64,000 nucleotides of DNA from Deltaproteobacteria bacterium (GTDB lineage Bacteria; Desulfobacterota; Binatia; Binatales; Binataceae), in contig JAFAHS010000437.1 of assembly GCA_019237115.1 (NCBI GenBank), positions 25,892 to 89,891 on the forward strand. The letters are read 5' to 3'. Position numbers and translations under genes: made by a program. The notes beneath the pieces are model-generated. The model was not told the origin of the DNA. It saw only the letters and a program-made list of their open reading frames with translations, and did no database searches. Of the stretch, positions 1 through 11,427 are shown piece by piece (the first letter of the stretch is position 1; each line of letters opens with the position of its first letter).

Positions 1-15
1 TGCTAGAAAACGCCT

Positions 16-60
16 AAGCGGAACCACGTTCCACTATATATACGGAACGCTGTTCCGCTT
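16..60. promoter_or_regulatory. Two tandem operator-like palindromes (GGAAC-N3-GTTCC) flanking a TATATA tract upstream of the TetR gene
   Basis: GGAACCACGTTCC at 20-32 and GGAACGCTGTTCC at 44-56; outer arms AAGCGGAAC (16-24) and GTTCCGCTT (52-60) are also exact inverted repeats; ATG at 74. Confidence 0.75.
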
Positions 61-73
61 TGCAAGAGACAGC

Positions 74-706
74 ATGGCGAGAGGCAACACGGGCGAACCG
101 GCGGATGGTTCGAAGCCCCGCAGGCGGACGGACCGACGCGTGCGCGCCGACGCGAAGCGGAATATCGATGCTTTGCTTCAGGCCGCCATGGCGGTGTTTG
201 CGACCTCCGGAGTGAATGCTCCGGTGCGAGAAATTGCCGAGAAGGCGGGTGTCGGCATTGGTACCATTTATCGCCACTTTCCGCGGCGCTCGGACCTTAT
301 CGTGGCGGTCTTCCGCCGCGAGGTCGACGCCTGCGCGGACGCGGCAGGGGTCCTGGCGACCGAGCGGGAACCCGGCGAGGCGCTCGCCCGCTGGATGCAG
401 CGTTACGTCGACTTTATTTCCGCCAAACGCGGACTCGCAGCAGCTCTGCACTCGGGCAATTCGGCCTATGACAGCTTGCCCGCCTACTTCCAAAAGCGAC
501 TTAGGCCTGCGCTCAAGAGCTTGCTCGAGGCAGCGGCCGCAGGAGGCGCGGTGCGCGCCGATGTCGAACCAAACGAACTGTTGCGAGCCGTCGCAAGCCT
601 GTGTGCACCGGCTCCCGACGGCGATCCCGCGCAACCGCGGCGTATGGTTGCGCTGCTGGTGGACGGTCTGCGCTATGGCGCGCGCCCGTCAATCAGCAGC
701 TCCTAG
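74..706 (+). CDS. TetR/AcrR family transcriptional regulator
   Basis: N-terminal HTH 'VNAPVREIAEKAGVGIGTIYRHFPRRSDLIVAVF' is typical of TetR_N. Confidence 0.9.
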   Translation: MARGNTGEPADGSKPRRRTDRRVRADAKRNIDALLQAAMAVFATSGVNAPVREIAEKAGVGIGTIYRHFPRRSDLIVAVFRREVDACADAAGVLATEREPGEALARWMQRYVDFISAKRGLAAALHSGNSAYDSLPAYFQKRLRPALKSLLEAAAAGGAVRADVEPNELLRAVASLCAPAPDGDPAQPRRMVALLVDGLRYGARPSISSS

Positions 707-819
707 CGCCGGTCGTACCGTGCCGCCTGGACCCGAAATCGCGGGCAGCCGACCTGGCCGCGGGTCAAGCTGCATTTACGCCACGTGCGTGGCGATTGCG
801 GGTTTGGCCCCGTGTGACG

Positions 820-2043
820 CTAGAGCTCGACTACGCTCTCGTGCGGACGTTCCAGATAGAGAAACGCCAGCATGTAGTCGCGCATATGCCGCGTGAGCAG
901 AAAGTTGTTACGCACGTGCTCGCGGCCGTTCTCGCCGAGCTTGGCCGCGAACTCCGGGGCGGAGAGCAGCATTTTGATCCAAAATGCGGTGCCTTCCACC
1001 GTGTGGGTCAGAATCCCTGAATATTTGTGCGTGATTTGGAGGGGAATTCCTCCAACCGCTCCGGCAATCACGGGCTTTCCCTTCCAGAGCGCTTCCGAAA
1101 CCGTCAGACCGAAGCCTTCCTTGAGAGACTTTTGAATCACCACGGTCGACGCGCGCTGAATTGCATTGATCTCGACATTGGAGGTCGGCGGCAGATCGAC
1201 GATATGAATGTCGTTGTCGTCGGCCGCGCGTTCGCGGACTTCCTTGAGCACCTGGGCGCCCTCGGGATCGTCGGTGGCGCCGCCGCCGGCCAGAATTAAT
1301 TGACAGTCGACCCGCTCGCGCGCCAGGCGGAACGCATCGATAACTCCCAGCGGGTCCTTGAAGCGGTCGAAACGCGAAACCTGGGTGACGATCGGCTTGT
1401 CGCTGCGCACCCCGATTCGCTTCAGGACCTGTTCAATCTCCGAACCGCGCAGCTCCCGGTTCTTGTCCGAGAGCGGATCGATGGAGGGCGCGATGAGCAC
1501 CTCCGGAATGGGCAGCTCGCGGCTGAACTGCGGTGCCGAAAACACCGTGAGGTCGTACTTTTCGACGGTAGGCGCGATGAACTCCCAGGCGCCGTGGGCG
1601 GGTGCCGAAACGTCGATGTGGCACCGCCAGATCCACTTGTTCGAAAGGTCACGCTTGGCGCGAATCAGCCCCACCGGCTGGGGGTCGTGAATGAAGACGA
1701 TGTCCGCCCCCAGGTCGAGCGAAGCAAGATTCTGCTCGGTGGCGTGATTGAAAATCTCGCGATCCTGCGCGGTGAAGATGTCGTGCTTGCCGTGGAGTGC
1801 ATTGTGCAGGCGCTTGGTGAGATCGAAGAACTCCTGCGGCCCACGAATGACATCCCAGCGCGCATCCAAGCCGACTTCCTGGAGGAGCGGGACCAGCCGA
1901 TTGAGAATCTCGGCGACCCCGCCACCGACGCGGGTCGAGTTGACGTTCAGGATGCTCCGACCAGTCAGGCGCTCGCCCAACAGTCTAAGCTCGGCGACAA
2001 CGCCCTCGCCGACGATGGGGCGGTACTCCTCAAGCCCGGCCAC
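820..2043 (-). CDS. GT4-family glycosyltransferase, trehalose synthase TreT-like
   Basis: 'ILNVNSTRVGGGVAEILNRLVPLLQEVGLDARWDVIRG...EFFDLTKRLHNALHG' and 'EGFGLTVSEALWKGKPVIAG' match the TreT/trehalose glycosyltransferase pattern. Confidence 0.8.
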   Translation of the reverse strand: MAGLEEYRPIVGEGVVAELRLLGERLTGRSILNVNSTRVGGGVAEILNRLVPLLQEVGLDARWDVIRGPQEFFDLTKRLHNALHGKHDIFTAQDREIFNHATEQNLASLDLGADIVFIHDPQPVGLIRAKRDLSNKWIWRCHIDVSAPAHGAWEFIAPTVEKYDLTVFSAPQFSRELPIPEVLIAPSIDPLSDKNRELRGSEIEQVLKRIGVRSDKPIVTQVSRFDRFKDPLGVIDAFRLARERVDCQLILAGGGATDDPEGAQVLKEVRERAADDNDIHIVDLPPTSNVEINAIQRASTVVIQKSLKEGFGLTVSEALWKGKPVIAGAVGGIPLQITHKYSGILTHTVEGTAFWIKMLLSAPEFAAKLGENGREHVRNNFLLTRHMRDYMLAFLYLERPHESVVEL

Positions 2044-2716
2044 GACTGTTTTCTTCCAGCTTTTGACCGACCATCCCGAGCAGGCGGCGGCGCAACCCGT
2101 CCCAGGTATAGGTGTAAGGATCGACCTTGCGGAACGCTTCGGCGAGTTGCTCCTCGCCGAGCGAGTGTTCGAGCCATCTCGAGAAATCGTTGTCAGCTCT
2201 CTCCAATCGCAGGCGCGCGTCGAACATGTGGTACGCGATCGAGCTGAGCGAGACGCGCGCCAGGCCGTCGCGGAACTCCGCCAGGTTGGTGGCGCGCAAG
2301 CTGGTTGGCATCACGTAGGATACCGATTGCATGAAGTGAAACTCCTCGCCGGGCGGGGCGGTACGGAGATTGCTACTCCGGTCAAGGAAACCCTGGATGA
2401 CTTGGATCAACGCATTTCGCAGGTCACGCAGGGTAGGAAACCGGAGCAGGTCGACCGCGGCCAATTCCTCACCCAAACGCTCCTCGAGAAGGATGTTTGA
2501 GACCCAATATGCAAAATCATTTGGCGGTTCCGGCGAAAGAAATTGGTGCTGAACCAGAAAATGGTGAGTATGATGATAGATCACAGCACCCGGAACGGTG
2601 CGCATGTGTTGCACCAATTCGGCTAGATCGCGTGCGCGCAGACCGGTCAGGAGGGTCAAATTCAGCAGCGAACGGAACTCAAAGGGATCGGCAGTTTGCT
2701 GAGCAGTCGAAGCCAT
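2030..2716 (-). CDS. DUF5752-like protein of unknown function, overlapping the TreT-like start
   Basis: Continuous 228 aa ORF; 14 bp overlap with the downstream TreT-like CDS; family call by recall of neighbourhood and sequence style. Confidence 0.6.
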   Translation of the reverse strand: MASTAQQTADPFEFRSLLNLTLLTGLRARDLAELVQHMRTVPGAVIYHHTHHFLVQHQFLSPEPPNDFAYWVSNILLEERLGEELAAVDLLRFPTLRDLRNALIQVIQGFLDRSSNLRTAPPGEEFHFMQSVSYVMPTSLRATNLAEFRDGLARVSLSSIAYHMFDARLRLERADNDFSRWLEHSLGEEQLAEAFRKVDPYTYTWDGLRRRLLGMVGQKLEENSRGRA

Positions 2717-2841
2717 GTGGTGAAGCCCGCGCGCCCGCTCGGTTGCTCAGGCGAGATGATCGGGTGTATCAAATATCTAACTCCTACATTTCCTCCAACG
2801 ATTCAACCGAGGTCGCGCTGCGACCGGGTTTGCCGCCGCTG

Positions 2842-4365
<1,524 letters not shown>

Positions 4366-5439
4366 ACCGCCCGCGCCCATACCGCGCGGCCTACTGACGG
4401 CAACGTTGGCGCGGGGTCCCCTGCTCCTTTGTCTCGACTTCGATGGCACGCTGTCCGAGATAGTCCCCCATCCCGCCGATGCGCGCCCGCTGAGCGGCGT
4501 CGGCGAAGTGCTGAGCGCCCTGGTGCGCGACCCGGCGCGGATAAGAGTCGCAATAATAAGCGGACGCGAGATTGCAGAGGTGCGCCGGATGCTCGGAGTC
4601 GAGCGCGGAATCTGGTTCGCGGGGACTCACGGTCTGGAGATCGTGGGCGCCGACGGAGTCAGCCGCCTGGCAACCGGCGTCGAAGCTGCCCAGGCCGATC
4701 TCGCCGCGGCGCGCGCGTGGCTCGCTCGCAACATAGCGACTTCGGACGGGTTCGTCATCGAAGACAAGCGGGTCGCGATTGCGGTGCACTATCGCATGGT
4801 AGACCCCACGCTGGCGCGTGAGCGATGTGCTGCACTGCGAGACTTCGTGGAAGCGAAGACACCTGCGTTGCGGGTACTGCGCGGCAAGATGATCGACGAA
4901 CTGCTTCCGCGCGGAATCGGCGGCAAGGGGAGTGCCATTCGCGCGCTTCTCCAGGAGGCCGCTTACCCCAAATACGTGCCGGTTTATTTCGGCGACGACA
5001 CCACCGACGAAGATGCGTTCCAGCAAATTCGCGATGACGGTATCGGGGTGCTGGTGGGCTCGGCGCGACCGAGCTGGGCTCGCTACCGGGTCGATAGCCC
5101 AAGCGAAGTCAGGCGGGTGCTGGCGGAACTCGCGCAGGAGTTGCTTCATACGATCAAGGCGCCTAGCCGCTGAATTCTTCGACCTCCGCGATCCCCGCCC
5201 CCCGGTGACGCGGCCCGCGCACCAGGACCGGCACCGACCTTCCAGGCGGCATCCCATGAGGCGCAGCGCACCGCGACAACGCCCCCCGGCGGCAGACTTA
5301 AGGTGGGAGATGCCCGGCCCCTCCGCGGCAATTTCAACCCGGGAGAGAAACCACCGGCTATCTTCTGCTAGAGATCGTGACCCCGATACGCTGTAATTCC
5401 AACAGGCGCTCTCAATAACCGATTCTCTGGGGAATTTTC

Positions 5440-6918
5440 TTGGCCGAGTCTTCCGCTTCCGCGTCCCGTGCGAATCAGGGACCTACCGAGACTTTCGAGA
5501 CCCTGATTCCCGCCCGGCTCGATCGGCTGCCGTGGAGCCGCTTCCACTGGCTGTTGGTGATGGGGCTGGGAATCACGTGGGTGCTCGATGGGCTCGAAGT
5601 AACCCTGATGGGCGCGATCAGCGCGGTGTTGCAGAAGCCCGACGTACTACATTTTACCGCCGCGCAGATCGGCTCGATCAGCTCGGCATATCTGGTCGGA
5701 GCGGTGCTGGGCGCGCTGGTATTCGGCCATCTCACCGACCGCCACGGGCGTCGCACCTTCTTTTTCATCAGCCTCGGGACCTACCTGATCGGCGTGGCGC
5801 TGACCGCCCTGTCGTGGAACCTGACCAGCTTTGCGGCGTTTCGGTTTCTGACCGGTGCGGGGATCGGGGGCGAATATTCGGCGGTGAATTCCGCGATCGA
5901 CGAGCTCATTCCGGCGCGGTTTCGCGGGCGCATCGATCTGATGATCAACGGCAGCTTCTGGCTGGGCGCGCTGGCCGGCGCGGCCTCGACCGGGCTTATA
6001 CTTAACACCAGAATCTTTCCGATCGACCTGGGCTGGCGCCTGGGCTTCGGCATCGGGGCGATCATCGGCCTGGTGATTCTGTACCTGCGTCGATTCATAC
6101 CCGAGAGTCCAAGATGGCTCATCACGCATGGTCGACGTGAGGAGGCCGAGGAACTGGTGCGCGACTTTGAGGCGGAGCTGGGGAGTGTGGAGGGACACCG
6201 GCTGGCCGGGCTCGAGGGCGCCGAGCCGCTGCGGATCAGGGTGCGCCATCATTTTGGACTCGAGGTGATTTTGCGGCCTCTGCTCAAGGAGTATCGGGAG
6301 CGCAGCGTGCTCGGGCTCTCGCTGATGACCGCGCAGGCGTTTCTGTACAACGCGATCTTCTTCACCTACGCCTTGGTTCTGAACCGTTACTATGGAGTCT
6401 CGTTCGAAGTTACCGGGCTTTACCTGGTGCCGTTCGCGTTTTCGAATTTTATGGGTCCGATGGTCCTGGGACATTTCTTTGACACGGTGGGACGCCGTCC
6501 GATGATCGCCGGGACGTTCACGGCGTCGGCCCTGATCCTGATCGTGACCGGATATCTTTTTCAAAGAGGTGCCTTGACGGCGACCTCGCAGACGGTGCTG
6601 TGGACGGTGATGTTTTTCTTTGCATCTTCGGCAGCGAGCTCCGCTTACCTGACCGTAAGCGAGATTTTTCCGCTCGAAATACGCGCCCTGGCTATCGCAA
6701 TCTTCTTCTCGGTTGGAACCGCCGTGGGCGGGGTCGTGGCGCCGTGGTTTTTCGGCGTGCTCATCGACACGGGATCGCGGGGCGCTCTCTACGTGGGTTA
6801 CCTGATAGCGTCAGGGCTGATGCTGGTCGCCGCCGGTGCGGAATTGCGGTTTGGGGTCGCGGCCGAGGGCGCAGGGCTGGAGGCTATCGCCAAGCCGCTG
6901 TCTTCGGTAACCGAGTAG
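5440..6918 (+). CDS. MFS transporter (sugar/aromatic acid permease type)
   Basis: Multiple TM segments; 'GHLTDRHGRRTFFF', 'GAGIGGEYSAVNSAIDELIPARFRGRID', 'FFDTVGRRPMI'; TTG start assumed. Confidence 0.88.
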   Translation: MAESSASASRANQGPTETFETLIPARLDRLPWSRFHWLLVMGLGITWVLDGLEVTLMGAISAVLQKPDVLHFTAAQIGSISSAYLVGAVLGALVFGHLTDRHGRRTFFFISLGTYLIGVALTALSWNLTSFAAFRFLTGAGIGGEYSAVNSAIDELIPARFRGRIDLMINGSFWLGALAGAASTGLILNTRIFPIDLGWRLGFGIGAIIGLVILYLRRFIPESPRWLITHGRREEAEELVRDFEAELGSVEGHRLAGLEGAEPLRIRVRHHFGLEVILRPLLKEYRERSVLGLSLMTAQAFLYNAIFFTYALVLNRYYGVSFEVTGLYLVPFAFSNFMGPMVLGHFFDTVGRRPMIAGTFTASALILIVTGYLFQRGALTATSQTVLWTVMFFFASSAASSAYLTVSEIFPLEIRALAIAIFFSVGTAVGGVVAPWFFGVLIDTGSRGALYVGYLIASGLMLVAAGAELRFGVAAEGAGLEAIAKPLSSVTE

Positions 6919-7075
6919 TCGCCGGTCGGGCGGTGGGAGGCCGCTTGCCGCTGGAGCACGCGGTTGCAGGGCGGAGCACAAAACAAGCGTGGTTCCGCCC
7001 CACCAGATAGTTCGATAGACTCAAAGAGCCTGTTGAGAGCTAGAGCTAGCGCACAAGTCCGGAGGACTCAGGTCT

Positions 7076-8314
7076 ATGGCGGATTCGCAACGACAGGTTC
7101 TGAATCGGCGGGAATTTATCAAGCGCGGCGCGCTGGCCGGAATCGGGGTCGGATTGATCCCGCTCGCAGAGGTGGGCGCCTCGACGCCCCCGCCCGGTCC
7201 CCCGCTGGTGCGACGCTACGCCACCCTGGGGCGGACCGGGCTCAAGATTTCGGACATCTCGTTTGGTGGCAGCCGGCTTCATACCGGCGAGGAAGACATC
7301 GTACTTCACGCCTACGAGCGCGGAATCAACTACTTCGATACCGCGGAGACCTATACTGACCACGAGTCCGAACAGACGATTGGCAATGCGCTGCGCGGCA
7401 AGCGTGACAAGGTCTTCATCACTTCCAAGGTAATCACCAGCCCTAGCGATAGTCGCGCGATGATGATGGCAGCGCTCGAGGGCAGTCTGCGGCGGCTGCA
7501 GACCGACCACGTCGATGTCTACTTCAATCACGCGGTAAACGACGTGGCGCGACTCAAGAATCCGGAGTGGCTCGAATTCACCGCAGCCGCGCGCAAACAG
7601 GGAAAGATCCGCTTCGTCGGCATGTCCGGTCACGCGGGGCATCTCGCGGAATGCCTCGACTACGCGCTCGACTCCGATGGGATCGATGTCTTCCTGGCGG
7701 CGCACAATTTCGGGCAAGACCCCCGTTTCTACCAACGCTTCCTCGGCGGCTTCGATTTCGTCGCGCGCCAGCCCGATCTGCCTCGCATCATGGCCAAGGC
7801 GCAGCAGAAGAATATCGGGGTGGTCGTGATGAAGACCCTGATGGGGGCACGTCTCAACGACATGCGGCCCTACGAACAGGGCGGCGCGACCTTCTCGCAG
7901 GCGGCGTTTCGCTGGGTGTTGTCCAACCAGAACGTCAACGCGCTGATCGTTTCGATGACCAGCAAGCAAATGATCGACGAGTACCTCGGTGCCTCGGGAT
8001 GGCAGCGCACCGCGGCCGGCGATCTCCCCCTGCTGCGGCGGTATGCGCAGATCAACGGTACCTCATACTGCCGCCAGGCGTGCAGCGCGTGCGAGGATTC
8101 GTGTCCCAACGAGGTTCCGATTGCCGACGTGATGCGCACGCGCATGTATGCGAAAGATTATGGCGACTTGCGGTTTGCGCGTGCTGAGTATTCATTGCTG
8201 GAGCGCAATGCCCAAGCGTGCCTGACCTGCACCGCGAAACCCTGCGCGGGCGCTTGCCCTCACGGCCTTGCCATCGATGCGCTTACCGCGCCGACGCACC
8301 GATTGCTGAGCTAG
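7076..8314 (+). CDS. Aldo/keto reductase with Tat-type signal and C-terminal 4Fe-4S ferredoxin-like domain
   Basis: 'NRREFIKRGALAGIGVGLIPL' twin-arginine signal; AKR core 'YATLGRTGLKISDISFGG...NYFDTAETYTDHESEQTIGNALRG'; C-terminal Cys motifs 'CRQACSACEDSCPNEVPIADVMR' and 'CLTCTAKPCAGACPHG'. Confidence 0.9.
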   Translation: MADSQRQVLNRREFIKRGALAGIGVGLIPLAEVGASTPPPGPPLVRRYATLGRTGLKISDISFGGSRLHTGEEDIVLHAYERGINYFDTAETYTDHESEQTIGNALRGKRDKVFITSKVITSPSDSRAMMMAALEGSLRRLQTDHVDVYFNHAVNDVARLKNPEWLEFTAAARKQGKIRFVGMSGHAGHLAECLDYALDSDGIDVFLAAHNFGQDPRFYQRFLGGFDFVARQPDLPRIMAKAQQKNIGVVVMKTLMGARLNDMRPYEQGGATFSQAAFRWVLSNQNVNALIVSMTSKQMIDEYLGASGWQRTAAGDLPLLRRYAQINGTSYCRQACSACEDSCPNEVPIADVMRTRMYAKDYGDLRFARAEYSLLERNAQACLTCTAKPCAGACPHGLAIDALTAPTHRLLS

Positions 8315-8641
8315 CGCTGGTTGCACCGGTCTGGCCAACCATCGGTGCGCAGCGCGGAGCCAACCACGCGTCCATCGTAGCGGTCCACCCTGGCGCGCTC
8401 AGGGGTGGAGATAACCGTGTGGCCCTCCGACTCGTGGCGCCTTCCCTAACCCTAACCCTTCGAGGTCCCTGGGATTCGTGTAAATCTCGCCGATGATTGC
8501 TGCTCGTCCTTGAAGTGACGGGAGCACAGGCGTGGATTTGCAGCATTTGGCGGTCGTGGCGCCCGCGATCATGGAGACCAAACCGCCTATACTTCGGCTC
8601 AGAAAACACGCAGTCAAAACTAAAGCTGCAGGAGAAGCATC

Positions 8642-9175
8642 ATGATCGATAAATTGCGCAGGGTCGTGACCGGACACAACGCGGAAGGCAAGTCCATCGT
8701 CGCGCTCGATGGACCTCCGGGATCGATCGTCGGAACGGAGCGCGCCGGACTTGGTGAAATATGGATTACCGACCGGACTCCCGCGGACAATCGAAATCCT
8801 GCCGACGCGGGCGCGCGACCGGTTCGTCTGGAGCCGCCTGTCAACGGCAGCATCTTCCGATTCTTTGTCCTGGCGACGACCAACAAGCAGCTTTCGCGCC
8901 AGCAGCTGGAAGAGCAGGCAGCCGAGGGATTCAGAGCAATTGGCGGCGAGCATTGCCGGGTCGATACCAAACGGGATCCCGCGATGCATACGACGCGGAC
9001 CGTGGATTACATCATCCTGCTCAAGGGCGATGTCACCCTGGTCCTCGATCAGGACGAGGTGAGGCTGAAGCCGTTCGACGTGGTCGTGCAACGAGGCACC
9101 AATCACGCGTGGAGAAACAACGGCAACGAGCCTGCGCTGCTGGTGGGAGTGCTGATCGACGCGCTGCCGCTTTAG
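8642..9175 (+). CDS. Cupin-domain protein
   Basis: 'MHTTRTVDYIILLKGDVTLVLDQDEVRLKPFDVVVQRGTNHAWRNNGNEPALLVGVLI' cupin fold motif. Confidence 0.85.
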   Translation: MIDKLRRVVTGHNAEGKSIVALDGPPGSIVGTERAGLGEIWITDRTPADNRNPADAGARPVRLEPPVNGSIFRFFVLATTNKQLSRQQLEEQAAEGFRAIGGEHCRVDTKRDPAMHTTRTVDYIILLKGDVTLVLDQDEVRLKPFDVVVQRGTNHAWRNNGNEPALLVGVLIDALPL

Positions 9176-9260
9176 ATTTCTGGCGGCGAGCGCCGACTTC
9201 CCGGAAATTCCACCCGCACCGGAGGCGGGCCGACCACTACTGGCGAACCGGGAGTTGCGC

Positions 9261-10037
9261 TCAGCGGCCCACGAAATGGGGTTCCCGTTTTTCCAGGAAT
9301 GACGCCACCCCCTCCTTGTGGTCTTCGGTCTTGAAGAGCTCTGACAGGCTGGTGCTCACCCATGCGCCGAGTTCCCGCCAATCGGGATCGAGGGCACGGC
9401 GCAAGCCGTTTTTCAATTTCTTAACCGCCAGGGGTGGATTTGCCGCGATCTTGCGCGCCAGCTCCTTCGCCGTCGGCAGGAGCTGGTCGTGCGCAACCAC
9501 GCGCGAGACGAGGCCTAGCTGATGCGCTCGCGCGGCGTCGATGATATCGCCGGTGAAGAGCAATTCGGCGGCCATCTCGCGCCCGACCACCTGTGCCAGC
9601 CGGCCGATCCCGGGCACATCGCAGCAGAGGCCGCGTTTGATAAACAACTCGCCGAAGCGGGCTTTCTCCGAGGCAACGCGAATATCGGCCATCAGGGAGA
9701 GTTCCATCCCCCATCCGATCGCCGCGCCGTTGACCGCGGCGATGACCGGAATGTCGGTATGCAACAACGCATCCGCCGCGGGGGTGAGCCGCGGCGCGAG
9801 ATTCGTCACCGTGGGGCGCGCGGATGCATTGGCCATGATCTGCTTCACGTCGTCGCCGGAACAAAACGCAGGATCGGCGCCGGTAATGATCAAACAGCGC
9901 GCGGTGGAACTGCGGATGGCATCCTCCAACTCCCCATAGGTGGTAAAGGTCAGCGCATTGCGCGCCTCGGGGCGCTGCAGAGTGATCGTTGCAACGTGAT
10001 CGTCCAGTTCATATTTGAGCTCGGTATACACTGGCAT
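9261..10037 (-). CDS. Enoyl-CoA hydratase/isomerase family protein
   Basis: 'VATITLQRPEARNALTFTTYGELEDAI', 'AAVNGAAIGWGMELSLMADIRVASEKARFGELFIKRGLCCDVPGIGRLAQVVG'. Confidence 0.92.
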   Translation of the reverse strand: MPVYTELKYELDDHVATITLQRPEARNALTFTTYGELEDAIRSSTARCLIITGADPAFCSGDDVKQIMANASARPTVTNLAPRLTPAADALLHTDIPVIAAVNGAAIGWGMELSLMADIRVASEKARFGELFIKRGLCCDVPGIGRLAQVVGREMAAELLFTGDIIDAARAHQLGLVSRVVAHDQLLPTAKELARKIAANPPLAVKKLKNGLRRALDPDWRELGAWVSTSLSELFKTEDHKEGVASFLEKREPHFVGR

Positions 10038-10169
10038 CTCTCCTCGCTGGCAAAATGAGAGAATTCCACAGCGGCACGGAATTCGTCAAAGGCAGCCGTG
10101 CGTAGGGCAATCCCCACCACCGAAGAGCTTTCGCGGGCGAATCGAGCGCTGTAGATTCGAAGCGGAGTC

Positions 10170-11426
10170 ATGGCTTCGCAGCTCGCATTGCTGGGAGGTG
10201 AGCCGCTGCGCAAGCAGCCATTCACACGTTGGCCGCTATTCGACCACCGCGAACGGGCGCAACTCGAAGAGGTGCTCTCGTCCACCACCTGGGGCGGGCA
10301 CCCGGCGCCCAATCGCAAAGCGTCGGAGCTGGCGGAACGCTTCGCGGCCTTCCAGGGTGTCCGCTACGCGATCCCGGCCTCGTCCGGCACCAGCGCGCTG
10401 GAGGTGGCGATCAAAGCGTTGGGGATCGGCCCTGGCGATGAAGTTATCGTCCCCGCCATCACCTTCGCGGCGACTGCCTATGCCGCGGTTGCTGCCTTGG
10501 CACGCCCGGTATTCGCCGATGTCGATCCTGCTACCGCCTGCATCGATCCGCATGGTGCCGAGCAGCTCATCACCCCGCGCACCAGGGCGATCGTCCCGGT
10601 GCACTACGGCGCCACCCTGGCGGACCTCGACGCCCTCTGCGAGATAGGGCGCAAGCACTCGATTGCAATTGTCGAGGATTGCGCGCACGTTCCCGGAGCA
10701 CGATGGCGCGAACGCGGAGCGGGCGCGTGGGGAAACCTCGGCTGTTTCAGCTTTCAGACGAGCAAACCGATGACGGCCGGCGAAGGCGGAATGATCACGA
10801 CCGACTCACCCGAGCTCGAGCAGCGCTGCCAGTCACTGATCAACTGCGGGCGCCGGCGCCCCGGCGACACCTTCAACCCACCCTTGCTCGGCGCTAACTA
10901 CCGGATGACGGAGTGGCAGTGCGGGGTTCTGCTGGCGCAACTGGATCGGCTGCCCGAGCAGATCGAGCACAAGAGCCGTCACGCCGAGCGCCTGCGCGCC
11001 GGGCTGCGTGCCGTCCCGGGCATCACCGCACTTGAGCGCGAGCCCCGAGTGACGCGCGAAGTCATCTACCTGTTTCTTTTCCGGATCGACGAGGCGAGGC
11101 TGGGAGTCTCGCGCAATCGCTTCCTGCGTGCGATGCGCGCGGAGGGAATTCCTTGCGGGCTCGCTAACCAGCCGGTCTATCGCTCGGAGCTTTTTCCCAT
11201 GGCTTCCTGGCTCTACCGCACGGCCTGCCGCCTGGGGGGTGGCGAGGCAGCAGTGCCGCAGGAATGTCCCAACGCCGAGCGGTTGTTCGAGCGTGAGCTG
11301 GTTGCGATCCCGCATCAGCTGTTGCTCGGCAGCGACGCCGACGCGGACGATATTGTCGCCGCGGCGGCCAAAGTTGCCTCGTTCGCGGCGCAGCTTTCGA
11401 CCGCAACCCTGGAGCGAGAATCCTGA
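10170..11426 (+). CDS. DegT/DnrJ/EryC1/StrS-family aminotransferase
   Basis: 'AIPASSGTSALEVAIKALGIGPGDEVIVPAITFAATAYA', 'IVEDCAHVPGARW', 'GCFSFQTSKPMTAGEGGMITT'. Confidence 0.93.
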   Translation: MASQLALLGGEPLRKQPFTRWPLFDHRERAQLEEVLSSTTWGGHPAPNRKASELAERFAAFQGVRYAIPASSGTSALEVAIKALGIGPGDEVIVPAITFAATAYAAVAALARPVFADVDPATACIDPHGAEQLITPRTRAIVPVHYGATLADLDALCEIGRKHSIAIVEDCAHVPGARWRERGAGAWGNLGCFSFQTSKPMTAGEGGMITTDSPELEQRCQSLINCGRRRPGDTFNPPLLGANYRMTEWQCGVLLAQLDRLPEQIEHKSRHAERLRAGLRAVPGITALEREPRVTREVIYLFLFRIDEARLGVSRNRFLRAMRAEGIPCGLANQPVYRSELFPMASWLYRTACRLGGGEAAVPQECPNAERLFERELVAIPHQLLLGSDADADDIVAAAAKVASFAAQLSTATLERES

Positions 11427-11427
11427 G

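Noticed and set aside
14-634. 206 aa minus-strand ORF opposite TetR
   Set aside because: Antisense to a convincing TetR gene; composition is a typical GC-rich shadow ORF
8447-8460. CCCTAACCCTAACCC telomere-like repeat
   Set aside because: Only about two units, most likely chance in a C-rich intergenic stretch
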